A stretch of 64,000 bases of DNA, from positions 1 to 64,000 of the forward strand of contig JABSRP010000016.1 of NCBI GenBank assembly GCA_013215145.1. Direction: 5' to 3'. The notes under the pieces were generated by a model. The model searched no databases, was not told the origin of the DNA, and saw nothing but the letters and a program-made list of their open reading frames with translations. The DNA is from Pseudobacteriovorax sp. (GTDB lineage Bacteria; Bdellovibrionota_B; Oligoflexia; Oligoflexales; Oligoflexaceae). Positions 55,525-64,000 of this stretch are shown here, in pieces. The position numbers and the translations under genes are program-made. Every line of letters begins with the position of its first letter. Position 1 is the first letter of the stretch.

Positions 55525-56997
55525 TTAGTCGAGTTTGTAATTGGGAGCTTCCCTGGTGATGTAAACATCATGAACGTGACTTTCTTTAAGTCCGGCAGGG
55601 CTAATTCTGACAAATTCAGCGTTTTCTTTCAGGGCGGACATATTTGCAGCACCGGTATATCCCATGGCAGATTTGATCCCGCCCACAAGCTGGTATACGG
55701 CGGAAGCCAAGGGGCCTCGATAGGGAATCCGTCCTTCAATGCCTTCAGGGACAAGTTTTCCCGAATCTTCAACATCTGCTTGGAAGTAACGGTCTTTACT
55801 GCCGTGCTTCATAGCGCCTAGGCTACCCATCCCTCGGTATTGTTTGTAGCTTTTACCCTGATAGATGATCAACTCGCCAGGGGTCTCATCCGTACCAGCG
55901 AAGAGCGATCCAATCATGACAGCACCTGCTCCAGCAGCAAGAGCTTTAACGATATCTCCGCTAAATTTTATACCCCCATCGGCGATGATAGGTATCCCAT
56001 GTTCGGCTGCCGCACGAGCGCAGTTTTGAACAGCGGTGAATTGAGGAACGCCAATTCCAGCTACAATGCGCGTTGTGCAGATACTTCCAGGTCCGATCCC
56101 GACTTTCACAGCATCAGCTCCCGCTTCAATTAGGGCTAGCGTTCCTTCAGCAGTAGCAACGTTTCCGGCAATAAGGTCGAAAGTGCCTGGCACCCGATCT
56201 CTGACTTGTCTTACGGCGTCAAGTACTCCTTGGCTATGCCCGTGTGCGGTGTCAACTACGATAACGTCAGCGCCGGCCTCGGTTAGGGCCTTGGCACGTT
56301 CGAGAAAATCTCCTCCGGCTCCGATCGTAGCGCCTACTAGCAGACGGCCAGCGGCATCCTTAGAGGCATTTGGGAATTTCTTTGCTTTTCGAATATCTTT
56401 AACGGTATACATGCCAAGAAGGCGCTGGTCTGAATCAACGACTGGAAGCTTTTCGATACGATGTTGGTGAAGTATCTTAACAGCCTCATCAGCGTTAGTT
56501 TGAGCTGAGGCGGTGATGACATCTTTGGTCATGGCGTCACGTACTTTTAGGCTTAAGTCCTTCTCAAAACGCATATCTCGGCCTGTAATAATGCCCACTA
56601 GCCGTTCGTTCTCAACCACTGGAAAGCCTGAAAAATTAACCTCTTCCATGATGCGAATGACTTGCGAGAGAGTATCATTTGGTTTGACGGTGACGGGATC
56701 AGTGACGATTCCTGACTCAGACTTTTTAACTCGTTTCACATCGGCAGCTTGTGCTTCGATGCTTTGGTTTTTATGAACGATTCCAATACCACCAGCCTGG
56801 GCCATGACTATGGCTGTAGCAGCTTCAGTGACGGTGTCCATAGCGGCAGAGAGCAGGGGAGTTTTCAGTCTAATGTTTTTCGTCAGGGGCGAAGTCAGAT
56901 CAGTGTCCTGGGGGAGGACGTTAGAGTGTTTAGGGGTTAAAAGCACGTCGTCATAGGTTAGGCCGTAGGGAAGTGGGCCATCATAACCATTATTCAT
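55525..56997 (-). CDS. guaB: Inosine-5'-monophosphate dehydrogenase
   Basis: A 490-residue IMPDH with the (beta/alpha)8 barrel split by two CBS domains (about 95-215). The active-site loop [13 protein letters not shown] holds the catalytic Cys, and [10 protein letters not shown] is the mobile flap region. First step of GMP synthesis, directly ahead of guaA. No purine riboswitch was seen in the leader. Confidence 0.96.
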   Translation of the reverse strand: MNNGYDGPLPYGLTYDDVLLTPKHSNVLPQDTDLTSPLTKNIRLKTPLLSAAMDTVTEAATAIVMAQAGGIGIVHKNQSIEAQAADVKRVKKSESGIVTDPVTVKPNDTLSQVIRIMEEVNFSGFPVVENERLVGIITGRDMRFEKDLSLKVRDAMTKDVITASAQTNADEAVKILHQHRIEKLPVVDSDQRLLGMYTVKDIRKAKKFPNASKDAAGRLLVGATIGAGGDFLERAKALTEAGADVIVVDTAHGHSQGVLDAVRQVRDRVPGTFDLIAGNVATAEGTLALIEAGADAVKVGIGPGSICTTRIVAGIGVPQFTAVQNCARAAAEHGIPIIADGGIKFSGDIVKALAAGAGAVMIGSLFAGTDETPGELIIYQGKSYKQYRGMGSLGAMKHGSKDRYFQADVEDSGKLVPEGIEGRIPYRGPLASAVYQLVGGIKSAMGYTGAANMSALKENAEFVRISPAGLKESHVHDVYITREAPNYKLD

Positions 56998-57340
56998 AAA
57001 AACCTCCTCAAGAAGAAATCGTAATCATCGGATTATGCATGATCTTCGGGGGGGCTAGGCAAGTCGTAAGCAAAGCGTCACGCCAGACTCTTAAAGCTAT
57101 GTTTATGTGTGATATATCAGCTTTACGAATATGCCCCCAAAAACTGTAAAATTACTATGTCAAAAAGATCAAGTTAATTAAGCTTGGATACTAACATCCT
57201 TTGATTTCCATGCCAACCTAGTTTTACGAAAACTCGGCTGACATTGGATAAAAGTTAATGATTGTTGCGCATATCGACGATCTGAGATATCCAACATAAG
57301 TCTACATAATAATGACGTGACGACTAGGATTGAGGGACAC
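56998..57340. promoter_or_regulatory. guaB-prfC divergent intergenic region
   Basis: 343 bases without a supported gene. It holds ribosome sites for both flanking genes (GAGG-type for guaB, GAGGG at 57332-57336 for prfC). A TTGACA hexamer occurs on the minus strand at 57159-57164, but no convincing -10 partner was found. Confidence 0.4.
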
Positions 57341-58924
57341 TTGAATACCGAACAGCAAATCAAAAAGCGCCGTACCTTTGCGATTATTTCCCATCCGGAT
57401 GCAGGAAAAACAACGATGACCGAGAAGCTCTTGCTTTACGGTGGAGCCATCAAAATGGCAGGGTCTGTGAAGGCTAAGCGATCAAAAAAGTTTGCCACCT
57501 CGGATTGGATGGAGCTGGAGAAGCAGCGCGGTATTTCCGTGACTTCATCGGTTATGAATTTTCCTTTCGCTGATCACGAGATGAATCTAATAGATACTCC
57601 TGGTCACGAGGACTTTTCCGAGGATACCTACCGAACCCTTACCGCGGTAGACAGCGCCCTTATGATTCTTGATTGTGCGAATGGTGTCGAAACCCAGACG
57701 AAAAAGCTTTTTGAAGTCTGTAGCCTCAGGCATACACCAATTATTGCATTCATCAACAAAATGGACCGTGAAGGTAAAGAGCCCTTCGATCTGCTGGAAG
57801 AAATCGAAAATACCCTTGGGATTGGTGTGACCCCCATAACATGGCCTATTGGCATGGGGAGCCGCTTTCGTGGTGTGTATCATAGGTTGGAGAACAAGTT
57901 ACTTCTCTACGATAAGGATGCTGAGCGCTCAAGGCCAGTTCCACTCAAGGATCTTAGCTTAGATAGCCAAGAGGTGATCGATGAGCTAGGCGAAGAATTA
58001 GCCGAAACGCTTATGTCAGAGATAGAGCTTCTTGATGGTGCCGGTGATGGGCTTGACTTAGAAAAATACCTGAAGGGCGAACTTGCACCTGTATTTTTTG
58101 GCTCTGCACTCAATAATTTTGGTGTCGAACCCCTACTAAGATCATTAATTAGTATGGCTCCGCCTCCTCTGGCACGAACTGCTACAGAACGAGAGGTGGA
58201 TCCTTACGAGAAAAAATTCTCTGCATTCGTTTTTAAAATTCAGGCAAACATGGACCCATCACATCGTGATCGTGTGGCCTTTATGCGGATATGCTCCGGT
58301 AAATTTGTTAGAGGTATGAAGGCTCATATAGTCAGACTGAAAAAAGATCAAAGGCTTGGGCGCCCGACTCAGTTTATGTCGCAGGATAGAAGTCTCGTGG
58401 ATGAGGCTTTTGCTGGAGACATCGTCGGGATTCATGACCCTGGGGTTTTTAAAATTGGTGATACCTTGACGGAAGGTGAAAAGCTCCACTTTACAGGTAT
58501 ACCAGTATTTGCCCCCGAGCACTTTGTTAGGGTCCAATTGAAAGACCCTCTAAAGTCCAAGCAACTAAATAAAGCTTTAGACCAGCTTTCAGAAGAAGGT
58601 GCGGTGCAGGTTTTCAGGCCAATCAATAATAACGATCAAATTCTTGGCGTCGTGGGTGTTCTTCAGTTTGATGTCGTCCAGTACCGCATTCAACATGAAT
58701 ATGGCGTGCAAGTGACCTTTGTTGGGCTGCCCTATAGTGCTGCGAGATGGGTTTACGCTGATAACGAAAAAGATCTTGAAGAGTTTGTTAGAGCTCAGAG
58801 TCATTTGATTTGCTTGGACCAGCATGGTGACAAATCAGTTTTACTTGATGATTTGTGGAGGCTAAATTTCCTCAAAGAAAAATTTCCAGCCATCCGATAC
58901 AGTGCGACATCGGAGAAGATTTAA
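57341..58924 (+). CDS. prfC: Peptide chain release factor 3
   Basis: A translational GTPase that recycles RF1/RF2 from the ribosome. G1 is SHPDAGKTT (about 17-25), G3 DTPGHEDF and G4 NKMDRE. Start at TTG 57341 (527 residues) is favoured by GAGGGAC a few bases upstream; GTG 57317 is in frame but has no ribosome site. The next gene begins immediately after its stop. Confidence 0.94.
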   Translation: MNTEQQIKKRRTFAIISHPDAGKTTMTEKLLLYGGAIKMAGSVKAKRSKKFATSDWMELEKQRGISVTSSVMNFPFADHEMNLIDTPGHEDFSEDTYRTLTAVDSALMILDCANGVETQTKKLFEVCSLRHTPIIAFINKMDREGKEPFDLLEEIENTLGIGVTPITWPIGMGSRFRGVYHRLENKLLLYDKDAERSRPVPLKDLSLDSQEVIDELGEELAETLMSEIELLDGAGDGLDLEKYLKGELAPVFFGSALNNFGVEPLLRSLISMAPPPLARTATEREVDPYEKKFSAFVFKIQANMDPSHRDRVAFMRICSGKFVRGMKAHIVRLKKDQRLGRPTQFMSQDRSLVDEAFAGDIVGIHDPGVFKIGDTLTEGEKLHFTGIPVFAPEHFVRVQLKDPLKSKQLNKALDQLSEEGAVQVFRPINNNDQILGVVGVLQFDVVQYRIQHEYGVQVTFVGLPYSAARWVYADNEKDLEEFVRAQSHLICLDQHGDKSVLLDDLWRLNFLKEKFPAIRYSATSEKI

Positions 58925-60253
58925 TTGCTAGCGAATCACCCTAAAGACAGCGCCGTTCATAGAGCGGCAATTGTTGGTCGACTTTTTCAAGTCCAATCTT
59001 TCGAAAACGAATTGATTCTTGAGGATAAATCTCATACGGCTATAGTTTTTGAGCCGGTGTCCGGAAAAATTTTGGACGTTGTGGCTAAAGACACGCTTAA
59101 TCTAGATGCTGCTGACATCTACGATTACGGTGATAAGCTGTTGGTTCCAGGGTTTATAGACTGCCATACTCACTATCCACAGGTGGATATGATTGGTGCG
59201 TATTCAGGTGAGTTACTCGACTGGCTTCGCGAGCATACTTTTGTGCAGGAAGAGCGCTTTATTAATCAAGAAGACGAAGCTCGCCTAGCTGCAAAACGAT
59301 TTATTGGAGAACTCTTTCGAAATGGGACGACAAGTTCTGTGGTGTTTGGTTCAACCTGTGGTTTGAGCACAAATATCCTTTTTGAGGAGATGGATCAGGC
59401 CGGTGGCAGGATGATCACGGGAAAAGTGAGTATGGATCGCAATGCTCCTGATCACCTTCTTAGCGATTGGCGGGATGACATTGATGCCCAAAGACAACTC
59501 ATAAATAAATGGCATAAAAAATCTGATCGACTCCGATATGCCTTAAGCCCTCGTTTCGCTCCGACATCGACTCCAGAAGCATTGCAGGCTTTAGGAGACT
59601 TAGCTAAATCAGACTCCGATTTATACGTCCAGACCCACTACGCGGAAAATCACGATGAGATCGCCTGGGTAAAACAATTATTTCCCGACTGTCGCGATTA
59701 TTTAGATGTCTATGAGACCAATAGTTTGCTTAGGAAAAAAACTATACTGGCTCATGGTATTCATACTAGTTCGGACGAGAAAAAAAGAATGCTAGATGCG
59801 GGATGTCTGCTTTCCCACTGCCCTACCTCGAATCTGTTTTTAGGCAGTGGCCTGTTTGAGGGGCGCGAGCACATTTTGCAGGGTCATAACATTGGTCTTG
59901 GGACTGACGTTGGTGCAGGAACAAGCTTTTCCTTATGGCAGACAATGGCTGAAGCAATCAAAATCAGTAAGTTAAGAGGGCAGCAAATTACTCCGGAAGA
60001 GGCTTTCTATTGGGCAACGGTTGGCGGTGCAAAAGGGCTTGGGTGGGATCATGATGTGGGAGTGCTGACGCCAGGAAAAAAACTCGATTTACAGGTCATC
60101 GACCTAGAAGCTAAACCAGACCTGCAAGCAAGAATATCTCAGTGCGAGTCTAGTCAGCAGGTACTAAGCGCTTTAATCTTTTCTGCCGATGACAGGAATC
60201 TACATCGTCTTTGGGTCGACGGAAAAGACGTCTTTCCTCAGGTAAATTCTTAA
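58925..60253 (+). CDS. guaD: Guanine deaminase
   Basis: A 442-residue amidohydrolase of the ATZ/TRZ group that turns guanine into xanthine. The zinc motif is DCHTHYPQ, with later QTHYAEN, AHGIHTS and GTDVGAGTS. The start is TTG directly after the prfC stop, with GGAGAAG upstream in prfC, so the two are coupled. It offers a salvage/degradation counterpart to guaBA across the window. Confidence 0.88.
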   Translation: MLANHPKDSAVHRAAIVGRLFQVQSFENELILEDKSHTAIVFEPVSGKILDVVAKDTLNLDAADIYDYGDKLLVPGFIDCHTHYPQVDMIGAYSGELLDWLREHTFVQEERFINQEDEARLAAKRFIGELFRNGTTSSVVFGSTCGLSTNILFEEMDQAGGRMITGKVSMDRNAPDHLLSDWRDDIDAQRQLINKWHKKSDRLRYALSPRFAPTSTPEALQALGDLAKSDSDLYVQTHYAENHDEIAWVKQLFPDCRDYLDVYETNSLLRKKTILAHGIHTSSDEKKRMLDAGCLLSHCPTSNLFLGSGLFEGREHILQGHNIGLGTDVGAGTSFSLWQTMAEAIKISKLRGQQITPEEAFYWATVGGAKGLGWDHDVGVLTPGKKLDLQVIDLEAKPDLQARISQCESSQQVLSALIFSADDRNLHRLWVDGKDVFPQVNS

Positions 60254-60291
60254 CTGCCATATCTGTGGTGTGTCACTAGGTGGTTGCCGAC

Positions 60292-61785
60292 CTACTCATC
60301 TTTAAGCCAGCCCTGACTGTGTCGGACGGCTTTCTTCCAATTGGTTAGCAAGGTTTCTTTATCCTCTTTTTTGATACTCGGAGTAAATAACCTATCCTCT
60401 TTCCAGAATGCTTTTATCTCATCGATTCCGCTCCAAAAACCTGTTGCAAGTCCCGAGAAGTAGGCTGCCCCCAGAGCTGTTGTCTCAAGAATCTGTGGTC
60501 GGATGACAGTGGCGTCTAGTAAATTAGACTGTATCTGTAGCAGTAGATCATTTTTTGTAGCACCACCATCAACCTTAAGTGACGAAATGGGAATTCCTGA
60601 ATCTTGATTCATGGCACGTATGACATCGTATGACTGAAAGGCTATAGCCTCTAATGCTGCTCTCACAATATGATTTTTGTTAGCACCTCGGGTAAGTCCT
60701 AAAATGCTGCCTCTAGCATATTGATCCCAATATGGTGCACCCAAACCGACAAAAGCAGGGACAATATATACCCCACCGTTGTCGGACACGGCGTTTGCCA
60801 TAACTTCAGTTTCATCAGCATGGTCAATGATACAAAGCTCATCTCGTAGCCACTGAATCAATGCGCCGGCAACGAAAATGCTACCTTCGAGTGCATAGGT
60901 GGTCTCTTTATCTATTTGCCAACCAATCGTGGTCACAAGATTATTACCTGATTGAATCGGTTTTGAGCCAGTATTCATCATGAGAAAACAGCCGGTTCCA
61001 TAGGTATTTTTTACGGAACCTGGGTCTAGGCACATCTGGCCGAAAAGAGCCGCATGCTGATCCCCCGCTATTCCCGCAATGGTGATCGATGCTCCAAGAT
61101 CCTCCTGGCTAGTTTTGCCAAAAATTGCGTTGGAAGGTTGGACTTCAGGTAGGATACTTTTTGGAATATCGAATATCTCTAATAACTCATCATCCCAGCT
61201 ATGATTATGAATATTATAGAGCATGGTTCTGGAGGCATTTGTTGCATCCGTGCTATGAACCTTTCCTCCTGTGAGATTCCAAAGTAACCAGCAATCCATC
61301 GTGCCGAATCCAAGCTCGCCTTTTTGAGCCTTTTCCATGGCGCCTGGAATCGCGTTAAGTATCCATCGAATTTTTGAGGCCGAAAAATACGCGTCGATGA
61401 CAAGCCCGGTTTTTTCTCTTATGGTATTTTCGAGGCCCCGTTGCTTCAATTCATCGCAAAAATCAGCTGTTCGCCGATCTTGCCAGACTATGGCATTATA
61501 GATTGGTTTGCCAGAAGCCTTTTCCCAAATGACGGTTGTCTCTCTTTGATTTGTAATTCCCAAAGATGATACCTTTTCGGGGCCACCAACCTCTCGCATA
61601 ACGTCTTTTGTTACTTTGATTTGGCTTTGCCATATGTCTTGAGGATTGTGTTCCACCCAACCTAGTTCGGGGTATATCTGAGGAAACTCTTCCTGGGCAG
61701 AGGCTACGATATTACCTCGTTTATCAAATGCAATGGCACGTGAACTCGTGGTCCCTTGGTCAAGGGAAATGACATACTGACTCAT
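60292..61785 (-). CDS. glpK: Glycerol kinase
   Basis: A 497-residue FGGY kinase. DQGTTSSRA near the start, NQRETTV-W, and the C-terminal GGATKNDLLLQ are typical. It phosphorylates glycerol to glycerol-3-phosphate. GGGAG precedes the ATG. No glpF or glpD adjacent. A possible folded leader is at 61812-61859. Confidence 0.95.
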   Translation of the reverse strand: MSQYVISLDQGTTSSRAIAFDKRGNIVASAQEEFPQIYPELGWVEHNPQDIWQSQIKVTKDVMREVGGPEKVSSLGITNQRETTVIWEKASGKPIYNAIVWQDRRTADFCDELKQRGLENTIREKTGLVIDAYFSASKIRWILNAIPGAMEKAQKGELGFGTMDCWLLWNLTGGKVHSTDATNASRTMLYNIHNHSWDDELLEIFDIPKSILPEVQPSNAIFGKTSQEDLGASITIAGIAGDQHAALFGQMCLDPGSVKNTYGTGCFLMMNTGSKPIQSGNNLVTTIGWQIDKETTYALEGSIFVAGALIQWLRDELCIIDHADETEVMANAVSDNGGVYIVPAFVGLGAPYWDQYARGSILGLTRGANKNHIVRAALEAIAFQSYDVIRAMNQDSGIPISSLKVDGGATKNDLLLQIQSNLLDATVIRPQILETTALGAAYFSGLATGFWSGIDEIKAFWKEDRLFTPSIKKEDKETLLTNWKKAVRHSQGWLKDE

Positions 61786-61811
61786 TTAAGACTCCCGTTG
61801 CTGCAATTTGC

Positions 61812-61859
61812 CTTGAGCCTATCAAAAAATCTGTCAGATAGAAAAGATAATTGCTCAAG
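61812..61859 (-). promoter_or_regulatory. Structured leader region before glpK
   Basis: Minus-strand CTTGAGC (61859-61853) pairs with GCTCAAG (61818-61812), and inside it CTATC/GATAG (61841-61837 with 61823-61819) can pair. A small ATCT/AGAT stem followed by six T lies in the loop. This could be alternative terminator/antiterminator folding; it could also just be a terminator of the HAD gene. Confidence 0.35.
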
Positions 61860-61865
61860 ATGATA

Positions 61866-62576
61866 CTAAACAAAACTCGGAAGCTTCGTTACCCGTTTGT
61901 GCGGAACAGGTTGATTGGGACTATGGAGTGTATCACGCCAATACATAAGCCCCGAGGGAAAATACTCAGCCATTTCGTTGAGATGTTTGAGCTCATTTTC
62001 GAACGACGCAACGACGTCACCCATTGAGGAAATTTCTTTTAACGCGCTGGCTTTGAAGGCTGCATCGGGTATCGATCGGTCTGGTTTAAGGATAAGAGTG
62101 GTTTCGGGGCGATCAAAGGGGAAGGCGCTTGAGCGAAAATACTCGCGAGTCCCAGCGCCCATTTCCGATTCGTGACGAGCTGTCAAATATACAACTTTTA
62201 TATCTGCTTCTAGCAGTTGATTGACGAAATTGACTGCGCCTGGAAAGGCTTGATCCTGTATTAAATAGTCGTAGCTAAAGTAGTGGGATAGCCAAAACTG
62301 ATAAATATCCTGTTCAAAGTCTTTGTCCTCTATTTCAATTGCTTTTAAAGTGTCAGAAATTAGATAGTGAATGGAAGCGATATTAACAGAGATGAGTTTT
62401 TGATAATACCGATGATCCTTTGGTAAATGATTAGCAAAATCCTTAAGTACGATTTGCTTACGATAGCGGCAGTCAATGAGCGTATCGTCGATATCAAGAA
62501 TCACGAGTGGAGTTTTTCCTTCATGCCGAGATAAACGAGCCTTTTCCAATATCTTTGATTGAAAATTATGTTCCAT
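61866..62576 (-). CDS. HAD superfamily hydrolase, hypothetical
   Basis: A 236-residue HAD phosphatase-like protein. Motif I LDIDDTLID (Asp28/30 region) and motif II VYLTAR are clear; a helical cap lies between them. Substrate unknown. The start overlaps the ABC exporter stop by 11 bases, so the two are probably one operon. Confidence 0.75.
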   Translation of the reverse strand: MEHNFQSKILEKARLSRHEGKTPLVILDIDDTLIDCRYRKQIVLKDFANHLPKDHRYYQKLISVNIASIHYLISDTLKAIEIEDKDFEQDIYQFWLSHYFSYDYLIQDQAFPGAVNFVNQLLEADIKVVYLTARHESEMGAGTREYFRSSAFPFDRPETTLILKPDRSIPDAAFKASALKEISSMGDVVASFENELKHLNEMAEYFPSGLMYWRDTLHSPNQPVPHKRVTKLPSFV

Positions 62577-64000
62577 GAATCTGTCTTTCCACTAAATTAG
62601 CATAATATCCATTTTTCTTTATTAGGCTGTCGTGATCGCCCTGTTCAATAATGCGGCCCTGATCAAACACCAAAATCTTATCACAACTTTTTATCGTATT
62701 GAGTCGGTGTGCAACGATAATACAGGTTTTATGACCAAGGTTTGCTTGCAGGGTATCCTGCAATAGCTCCTCATAACCTTGATCTATATTGGCGGTAGCC
62801 TCATCTAAAATTAAAATTTGAGGGTCTCTAATGATCATTCTGGTAAAAGCAATCATTTGCTTTTCTCCAAGGCTCAAATTACTGCCATTGTCATGAAGTA
62901 CCGTATCCAAGCCCGAAGGCATCGCTTCAATGATACTGTCTAGTTTAGTTTGGGAGCATGCGGTAAGGAGTTCGTGATCCGACATAGATCTTCCTTCGGG
63001 CAAGGCCGCCAAAAGATTGTCGCGGACTGTCCCGTGAAAAATGGGAACATCTTGTGTCACCATTCCTAGCTGCGATCTAAACTGTTGAGGTTGCCATTGA
63101 TGGAGGGCAATATCATCGATGCAGATTTCACCGGACTGAAAAGGGTATAATTGCGGGATTAATTGGACAGTGGAGGTTTTACCCGAACCGGTTCTTCCTA
63201 CAAGTGCGACTGTTTCACCGGCACGGATGTGGAAGCTTATATCTTTTAATACCTGTTTATTATCGTCATATGACATAGATACATTCTTAAATTTTATATC
63301 TCCAACTATTTGTGCGGATCGTTTTCCATTATGAGAGAAAACTTTATCCTCATCCGGCTCGTCGAGCATCCGCTTGACACGATCGCTAGAGGTAATGGCA
63401 TCTTGAATAAGGTGGAGCTCGAAGGAAATCATCATAATGGGTTTATAGAAGCGCTCTGTGTAGCGGATAAAAGCTACTAAGAGTCCCAAACTGATTGATC
63501 CGTTTAGGACCTGCGACCCACCCCACCATAAAACCACTAGCATGGGGATGAAGCAAAGTAGAGCTGCAAAGGGTCTGATGGCGCTATTCCATGTCATTAG
63601 TTTAAGGGCGCTAGATAGCAGCGACCTAGACTCATCAGTAAATCTTTGAAAGGTCCATGATTCGAGTCCGAAAGCCTTAATAACTGAGAGACCATTTAGG
63701 TATTCTGCTAGTGTCGCATTAAGCCCCGCCGATCGCTTTTTATATTCCCTTAGCCAATGTCTCACTGGTGCCCGCATAGCAATCGTGAAGATTAGTGCGG
63801 GAAGGCTACTCAACACTATGACGAGTCCCAGCTCTACATCCGTTACGATCATAGCAACGAATACGATGAATATGGTGATAGCTGCAGAAATCAGTCTGGG
63901 TAGTGTGTTGGTAAAGAAGGTTTCGATGCCTTCAACATCCGAGGTGAGGCGGGTGAGGGTGCGGCCCAAGGGTTGGGAGTCGAAATAGCTTATGGGAAGG
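62566..64000 (-). CDS. ABC exporter (ATP-binding/permease), N-terminus outside the window
   Basis: At least 478 residues, with the reading frame open to the end of the window. The visible part starts in the permease domain (YFDSQPLGRTLTR near the first residues), with several transmembrane segments, and ends in an ABC domain with GRTGSGKTS, LSLGEKQ and ILILDEATANID. It is an MsbA/MdlB-type homo- or heterodimeric half-transporter. A TTG at 63969 is internal and should not be used as the start. Confidence 0.9.
   Translation of the reverse strand, partial: LPISYFDSQPLGRTLTRLTSDVEGIETFFTNTLPRLISAAITIFIVFVAMIVTDVELGLVIVLSSLPALIFTIAMRAPVRHWLREYKKRSAGLNATLAEYLNGLSVIKAFGLESWTFQRFTDESRSLLSSALKLMTWNSAIRPFAALLCFIPMLVVLWWGGSQVLNGSISLGLLVAFIRYTERFYKPIMMISFELHLIQDAITSSDRVKRMLDEPDEDKVFSHNGKRSAQIVGDIKFKNVSMSYDDNKQVLKDISFHIRAGETVALVGRTGSGKTSTVQLIPQLYPFQSGEICIDDIALHQWQPQQFRSQLGMVTQDVPIFHGTVRDNLLAALPEGRSMSDHELLTACSQTKLDSIIEAMPSGLDTVLHDNGSNLSLGEKQMIAFTRMIIRDPQILILDEATANIDQGYEELLQDTLQANLGHKTCIIVAHRLNTIKSCDKILVFDQGRIIEQGDHDSLIKKNGYYANLVERQIHGT

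Noticed and set aside
55497..55613. 39-codon N-terminal extension of guaA
   Set aside because: It overlaps the end of guaB and lacks family similarity; a good ribosome site precedes 55496.
56998..57120. Purine riboswitch ahead of guaB
   Set aside because: No conserved purine-aptamer core could be read in the leader.
57317..57340. GTG start of prfC
   Set aside because: No ribosome site; GAGGG fits TTG 57341, which gives a standard prfC N-terminus.
57178..57363. Minus-strand 61-codon ORF before prfC
   Set aside because: Overlaps the prfC start, no ribosome site, composition unlike coding DNA.

Overview
This 64 kb window is a stretch of chromosome from a Gram-negative bacterium. LptF, many signal peptides and lipoprotein-like leaders, an LpoB-type lipoprotein and a periplasmic transpeptidase show an outer-membrane cell plan. 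The mix of housekeeping genes with large multi-domain signalling proteins (Ser/Thr kinase-TPR, CHASE2 cyclase, 7TMR-DISM) and small secreted proteins fits Bdellovibrionota/Oligoflexia or a similar delta-proteobacteria-like lineage; that placement is inference. I saw no insertion sequence, integrase, prophage or CRISPR array.

Layout. 1-80: 3' tip of a 5S rRNA gene and its terminator. 165-4368: a NERD-nuclease/helicase, a 2OG-Fe(II) oxygenase and a transpeptidase-only penicillin-binding protein. 4483-10422: lptF, fabF and the pyruvate dehydrogenase genes pdhA-pdhB-pdhC, followed by tRNA-Arg(CCU). 10706-24079: an accessory signalling region with a Ser/Thr kinase-TPR receptor, a metzincin-like secreted protein, a TPR/PAS/Hpt histidine kinase, a methyltransferase, an alpha/beta hydrolase-OsmC fusion, a CHASE2 cyclase and a 7TM receptor with a divergent cyclase domain; parts look AT-rich. 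24076-27417: secreted proteins, lipoprotein candidates and a class 3 lipase. 27540-34075: acnA, then a divergent arsenosugar-type cluster (arsM plus two arsenosugar-family glycosyltransferases) and a membrane-anchored carbonic-anhydrase-like gene split by a frameshift at a run of nine A. 34072-43470: polyprenol-phosphate glycosyltransferase, HNH nuclease, an ABC exporter operon, YggT, an M3 oligopeptidase, YggS, and an lpoB/COG3014 lipoprotein pair. 43540-47972: leucine dehydrogenase, mnmG and asd. 48078-56997: a minus-strand run guaB-guaA-dnaE-transglycosylase-NFACT protein. 57341-64000: prfC-guaD, glpK, a HAD hydrolase and the C-terminal part of an ABC exporter running off the window.

The genes that invite a second look are the carbonic-anhydrase-related gene (two of three zinc histidines replaced, anchor and domain in different frames across an A9 tract), the arsenosugar trio without a visible radical-SAM ArsS, the metzincin-motif protein, and the orphan sensor proteins. 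Gene ends are very tight: several convergent pairs share or nearly share stop codons.
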